A DNA stretch of 64,000 nt from Adiantum capillus-veneris (taxonomy: Eukaryota > Streptophyta > Polypodiopsida > Polypodiales > Pteridaceae), in contig CM043964.1 of the NCBI GenBank assembly GCA_014529385.2, positions 4,522,997-4,586,996 of the forward strand, in the 5' to 3' direction. Each line of letters starts with the position of its first letter. The first letter of the stretch is position 1. The notes beneath the pieces are model-generated. The model was given only the letters and a program-made list of their open reading frames with translations, was not told the DNA's origin and searched no databases. Shown here in pieces: positions 59,868-64,000 of the stretch. The translations under genes and the position numbers were made by a program.

Positions 59868-60878
59868 CTAGTTGGTAATAGGTGAGGATTTTTGCCAGTA
59901 ATTTTCTATTACCCTAGGTGCCTCGTCAAGTTGCAAGGGTGGTAAGGTACTCTCCCATGATTTTATTTGCAACGTTGTTGTAGGTGGTGAACTTACCCCA
60001 GAAGGTGCAAACTCTTTCGTGCTTGGATGGATATGTACAGTGGTAGGTGGAGGTTGTGTCGAAGCTTCTATTTGCATATAGGAACTACATGAAGAGCAAG
60101 AAGCTTCATTTGATTTCCCTGTTCCTGAGCTAGGTGGAACAAATCGTTCTTTCTTTGGTACCCAAACTAGCTCTAGAACGGGTGTGTAACATTCCATGAT
60201 TTTTTCCTTTCCGCGATTTTCAATTTGTTTTGGAGCCACAGGATTGGGTTTACATGGGCCAGGTGACAGGTAAGAGCACAATCTACGTTTTGGCACCCAG
60301 ATTTGATCATTTCCTTGATAGTAGCCTTGGGCTTCCAATAGTCGTTTAGGGATCCATCGCAACATTTTCTTACTTTTCTTGGAGCGAGTGGTACGTTTCT
60401 TACAAGGCTTCTGTTTTTTAGCACTAGCTATGGTCGCTAAGGAAGCTTTAGGGACCCACTTGTATGTTTTCTTTGTTACCTTAGGATGAGTCTTGTCAGA
60501 AGCGATATGCATTGCTTGTAGCATATTTAAGGGTATAGGCATTTCATCCCCCTCAGGTGTTACCCAGGTCGTCCCCCTATTTCCCCAAGTGTCTATGGTT
60601 GATGCTAGGTGGACCCAATCCACATTGTCTGATTCAGTCATCCCCGGTAGGATATCCATATAAGGAGAATCTTGGCCAATGTCTGTATCCTTCTTACAAG
60701 TGTAACAATATTGTAGTGGGGCCGAGTGAACTGTGGTGTCAGAGCGATGATCAATAATGGTTTTACTCCCTAAGGGGTGTACCTTACCAGTCACCAAATC
60801 CACTCTAAGGACAGAGTCTTGGAATTGCAAATAGACATGATTTTTAGACCAATCATGAACCATTTGTGCTTCCCTCAT
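59868..60878 (-). pseudogene. C-terminal extension after protease with repeated WVPK motifs
   Basis: 336 open codons continue the protease frame after a TGA at 60885-60887 that replaces the Arg of the L-G-R-P-F motif. The segment is rich in Lys/Arg and carries four W-V/I-P-K motifs (about 60150-60470), then a Ser/Pro/Thr-rich tail. No RT similarity is seen. A nucleic-acid or particle-binding role is conceivable from charge, but that is a guess. Confidence 0.6.
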
Positions 60879-60884
60879 GAATGG

Positions 60885-61304
60885 TCATCCTAAAATCATT
60901 TCATATGACATAAGGTGTTTAGAGAAATCCATTACAATGAACGTATGTCGAACCTTGTGTCCTAGAACTTTGATCTTAAGATCCTTGAGCATCCCCATAG
61001 GTTTGGCTATGGTACCATTTGCCATCTTTACCACAATGTTAGTAACACTGAGGCGGGGTTTTCCCATGGATTCCCAACAATCTTTTGTAACGATGCTAAC
61101 TCCCGCACCACCATCAAGAATTCCCTTTATAGTTAATCCCTTGGTAGTGATGGGTAGGGTCGCATTAGACTCGTCGCCTTCAAAATACTGCCCTAATTCG
61201 TTAATGGTTACCTCGATCACAGACTCGTGTCCATCTAAGTCAAGTGATTGCACATGATTTTCCTCATCAATCATAATCGAGTCAGGCCTATTTGGTTGCG
61301 CAAA
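60885..61304 (-). pseudogene. Gypsy aspartic protease
   Basis: Retropepsin with L-D-G-G-A-G (Asp codon at 61113-61115) and closing M-I-L-G next to the TGA at 60885. It is joined in frame to gag through a TAG at 61305-61307 where Gln fits. Its role would be cleaving the gag polyprotein. Confidence 0.8.
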
Positions 61305-64000
61305 CTACGGTAATCCCGTTCGTAGCTCTCCGTTAAGGAATGCTTGAAGTGCAAGGAATAACTCAGGATCTCCATACAGCTTTGCTATGATCGTGGTTCG
61401 GACCTCTGAAGACATGAAGTCCACTAGTTTGGCAACATTCATTGGCGTTTTGCAGGGTGTAGGTCCTTGACTAGGAACTGGTGAGGATGGAATCTCATAT
61501 TCCTCAATGGGATCAGGTATTCCTTCGTTAAACATCCTTTCCAACAAGAAGGGTGTATGCTCACTTTCTGATGTCCTGTCCTCACTCCCTTCTTGGATGA
61601 TACTAGATATGGCTAACGGTCTATGGTTCATGTGGGGTGGATGAACTTGCGTGGGAAACACTGTGTCATGAATTTTGACCTGCATGGGTTCTGGTTCTAG
61701 TTTCCTTTGAGTCTCCTCCACTAAACCTCTTAGATGTTTCACCTGCTCAATCTCGTCTACTGGGTTTGGGTACGTCCCAATCTTCTTTTTACGATTCTTC
61801 CCTTTTTGCCCCTGCGGTTTATCTTGGGGGTCTTGGATTGGATTTGGAAACACTTGTGGTGTTTTCAGAGGCTCTTTATGGTTTTCTCTTATTCGGTTTT
61901 CATTTGGTTCCATGTTATGGTTTTCTTTGTCAGTCTTTCCCTTTGTGGTATTGGTTCTAGTCTCCATTGTCTCGACTGAATCTGAATCATCCTCGAGGTC
62001 ATTCATATACACGGGGTCATCTCCTGTTCCTATGTTTGTTTTGGAACTTGGCTTTGAATTTTCCGTATTCTGTGACTTCTTCCTTCGTGTCTTCTTTTTC
62101 TTTGCTTGGATAATTGATGCGGTATCTCTCTCTTCGAGGATATGTCCTGGCCCTTGAAGCATGGACCGTGTAATCGCATAAGCAGGTGCAACGGGTGGTA
62201 TTGGCGATGTCACACTAGCAATTTCGACCAAATTTAGGGGTGTGATTTTAGGCGCATTTGGGTTATAGGGACATTGGGCAATCAAGTGATCTATGCCACA
62301 ACGATTACATGTGAGTATTGGCATTGCAGACGTGCTCCCTTGATTCATTTGCATCTGTGCAGCATTCCTTTGCAGCCTAATAGGGCACTCCGCTACTCGA
62401 TGTGGTCCACCACACTCGTAGCATTGAAGAGGTGGCCTCCTAGCCTGGGTGTTGATATTTTGACCTCTGGATGCGAGAGCAGCAGCTTGATAAACCGGCT
62501 TGACTTGTCCCCAAAAATCTTCCATGTAGTATATAGGACATTCTTCCAATGTATCAAGTCCGTAGGCAATACTAGTGTCTATTTCCTCCTCACAGCCATC
62601 TGCATAAGCATTAGATGGCTCGCAACCCACTTGGTTCATAGGGGCGACTCTTGGATGTGGGGGCTGCGGTCCTAGCACAGGAGGTGGTAGCGGTGTAGCT
62701 TGTACAACATTTTGAGATCTAGGGACCATGTGTTGCGGTAGTTGCTCAACAGGTGGAGCAGGCATCAATACAGGAGCTCGAGGTGCATCCGTCCAGGCTA
62801 CAGGTGGTCTATTTGCCATCATACGGTTGATCATTAAACAATCCTTAGCTTGGTGACCATACCTACCACATGCGTTGCAAGTTCCATTAAATTTTACTCT
62901 AAACGTAGGGCACTCACTAGTGCTATGTGGACCTAAGCAAATGGAACACCATTGTTGCTCCCTTCTTGGATACATGTGACTATTTTGAGGGGGTCGATTA
63001 TCCTTAAGAGACTCTTGGATTGCCTTGGTGAGGTCTGTCAAGAATGTCTCAAATACCTTTGGCTCATTGGCAATGGGCTTTGCAGTCATGGGTTCATACT
63101 CAATGGCTTGTGAGCTAGTGGATCTCGTGTCAGTAGACACCCTCATGCCTGCTATCATCAAGTTGTCCTCTAATTGGATTGCATTGGCAGTGACATCTTC
63201 CCAGGTTGTGATACCTCTAATCACTAGTCCATTATAGATTCCTTCATTCCTCAACCCTCGAATGAATCGATCAAGCAGTTGGTTATTGTTGAAGCGCTCA
63301 TTTACAGGGCAACGAGAGTTTAAGTGCTTTAGACGACTAATGAAGTCCCTTACTGACTCTCCTTCCTTACGTTCGGCCTTCTGTAGCTGAGATGCTACAC
63401 CCCAAAGCACACCTTCTCGTATGTACTCCTTTAGAAACAACCTTCGAAGGGTAGGGTAGATTGTTTTCTCGTCCACCCTTAGGGTCCTATACCAATCTCC
63501 AGCCTTCCCACTTAATGTCAAGCTTAAGGCATTGCACTTATGTAGTTCGTTGCGTTCCCCTAAGGAATCACATACTTGTTCAAACACTTCAATGTGTTTC
63601 CTAGCATCTTCGTCCCCATTGAATTTTTGCGTGAGTTTGGCAATTTGTACTGCCTTACTTCTAGGCTCTCTATCAGATGCGTGACGCATATTTTCCGCGA
63701 TAGATCGACCTATGGTTTGAGCAAACGCTGCCAAGTCACCTATGTGAGGAGGCAGGGCCGGTGGAGGTACTCTTGGAATCATATGTGGGAGAGGGACGGG
63801 TGCCGGTCTTGGCATATGTGTGGATGATGCAGGATATGGAACATAACCGGGCATAGGTCCACTCGGATAAGAGCTAGGGAGCGGCACTCGAGGAGCGTAA
63901 GCAAGTGGTACTATTGGAGGTGTGGGGGCCATGTGTGCATAAGGGGCTAGAGGCACATATGGTCGAGGCCCCATATTAGGTACTACGACACTAGGTAGTG
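61305..64000 (-). pseudogene. Gypsy gag with four zinc knuckles, 5'-partial
   Basis: The frame is open to the window edge; an ATG at 63974 is possible but the true start may be outside. A Pro-rich N-terminus leads to a gag capsid domain (about residues 130-270 from that ATG). Four knuckles follow: 62910-62948 (CX2CX3HX4C), 62838-62879 (canonical CX2CX4HX4C), 62385-62423 and 62271-62309 (both CX2CX3HX4C). A long acidic/basic linker ends at the TAG at 61305. More knuckles than the usual one or two suggest altered RNA packaging. Confidence 0.82.

Larger units (their letters stand above)
57619..64000 (-). mobile_element. Minus-strand Gypsy element with gag and protease only (5' end outside window)
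   Basis: The 3' LTR is 57619-58193, with its polypurine tract at about 58194-58207. The interior contains 1.7 kb of non-coding DNA, then one reading frame from the window edge to 59868 that encodes gag, protease and a basic tail but no RT, RNase H or integrase. The same LTR family is at 22-686 on the other strand. The 5' LTR would lie beyond 64000. Confidence 0.85.

Overview
The window looks like a transposon-dense stretch of a large land-plant nuclear genome. The evidence is Ty3/Gypsy and Ty1/Copia LTR retrotransposons with tRNA-iMet-type primer sites, a chromodomain integrase (chromovirus), a Tat-lineage Gypsy element with a second RNase H, an L1-like LINE, long GA/CA microsatellites and GT-AG introns. 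Nothing bacterial or viral in layout is present and I saw no tRNA, rRNA or CRISPR. The species cannot be fixed by eye; a non-seed plant such as a fern is possible but unproven.

Layout. 1-686 is the 3' end of a plus-strand Gypsy element, and the same family returns in inverted orientation at 57619-64000. 687-3360 holds a decayed, intron-bearing transposase-like gene and a GGTTAT hexamer array. 3361-8583 is a Gypsy element with only gag and protease. 8584-11970 is AT-rich and contains the one candidate non-transposon gene, a chain of seven possible exons on the minus strand (9686-11487). 11971-22655 is a chromovirus with 152-bp LTRs, whose reverse transcriptase is split by a 4.9-kb non-coding LTR element (15298-20188, exact ATTTT duplication). 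23954-34553 is a Tat-type Gypsy arranged LTR-internal-LTR-truncated internal. 35069-45877 is a minus-strand non-coding LTR element carrying a nested plus-strand Copia (39913-45437). 45878-48870 is a Gypsy 5' region with gag. 48870-55697 is a LINE reverse transcriptase split by a minus-strand Copia (49522-55189, exact TCAGC duplication). 55698-56640 is a Copia gag/protease fragment. 57619-64000 is a minus-strand Gypsy gag-protease element with four zinc knuckles.

Together these are layers of nested insertions. LTR differences counted by eye agree with the nesting order: inner elements have more similar LTR pairs than the elements they interrupt. Almost every coding region is broken, and most nonsense codons sit where CAA, CAG, CGA or TGG would be expected. 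That pattern points to C-to-T decay of methylated repeats. No element seems able to move on its own. Several lack coding capacity altogether and share end sequences with autonomous families nearby, so they were probably mobilised in trans.
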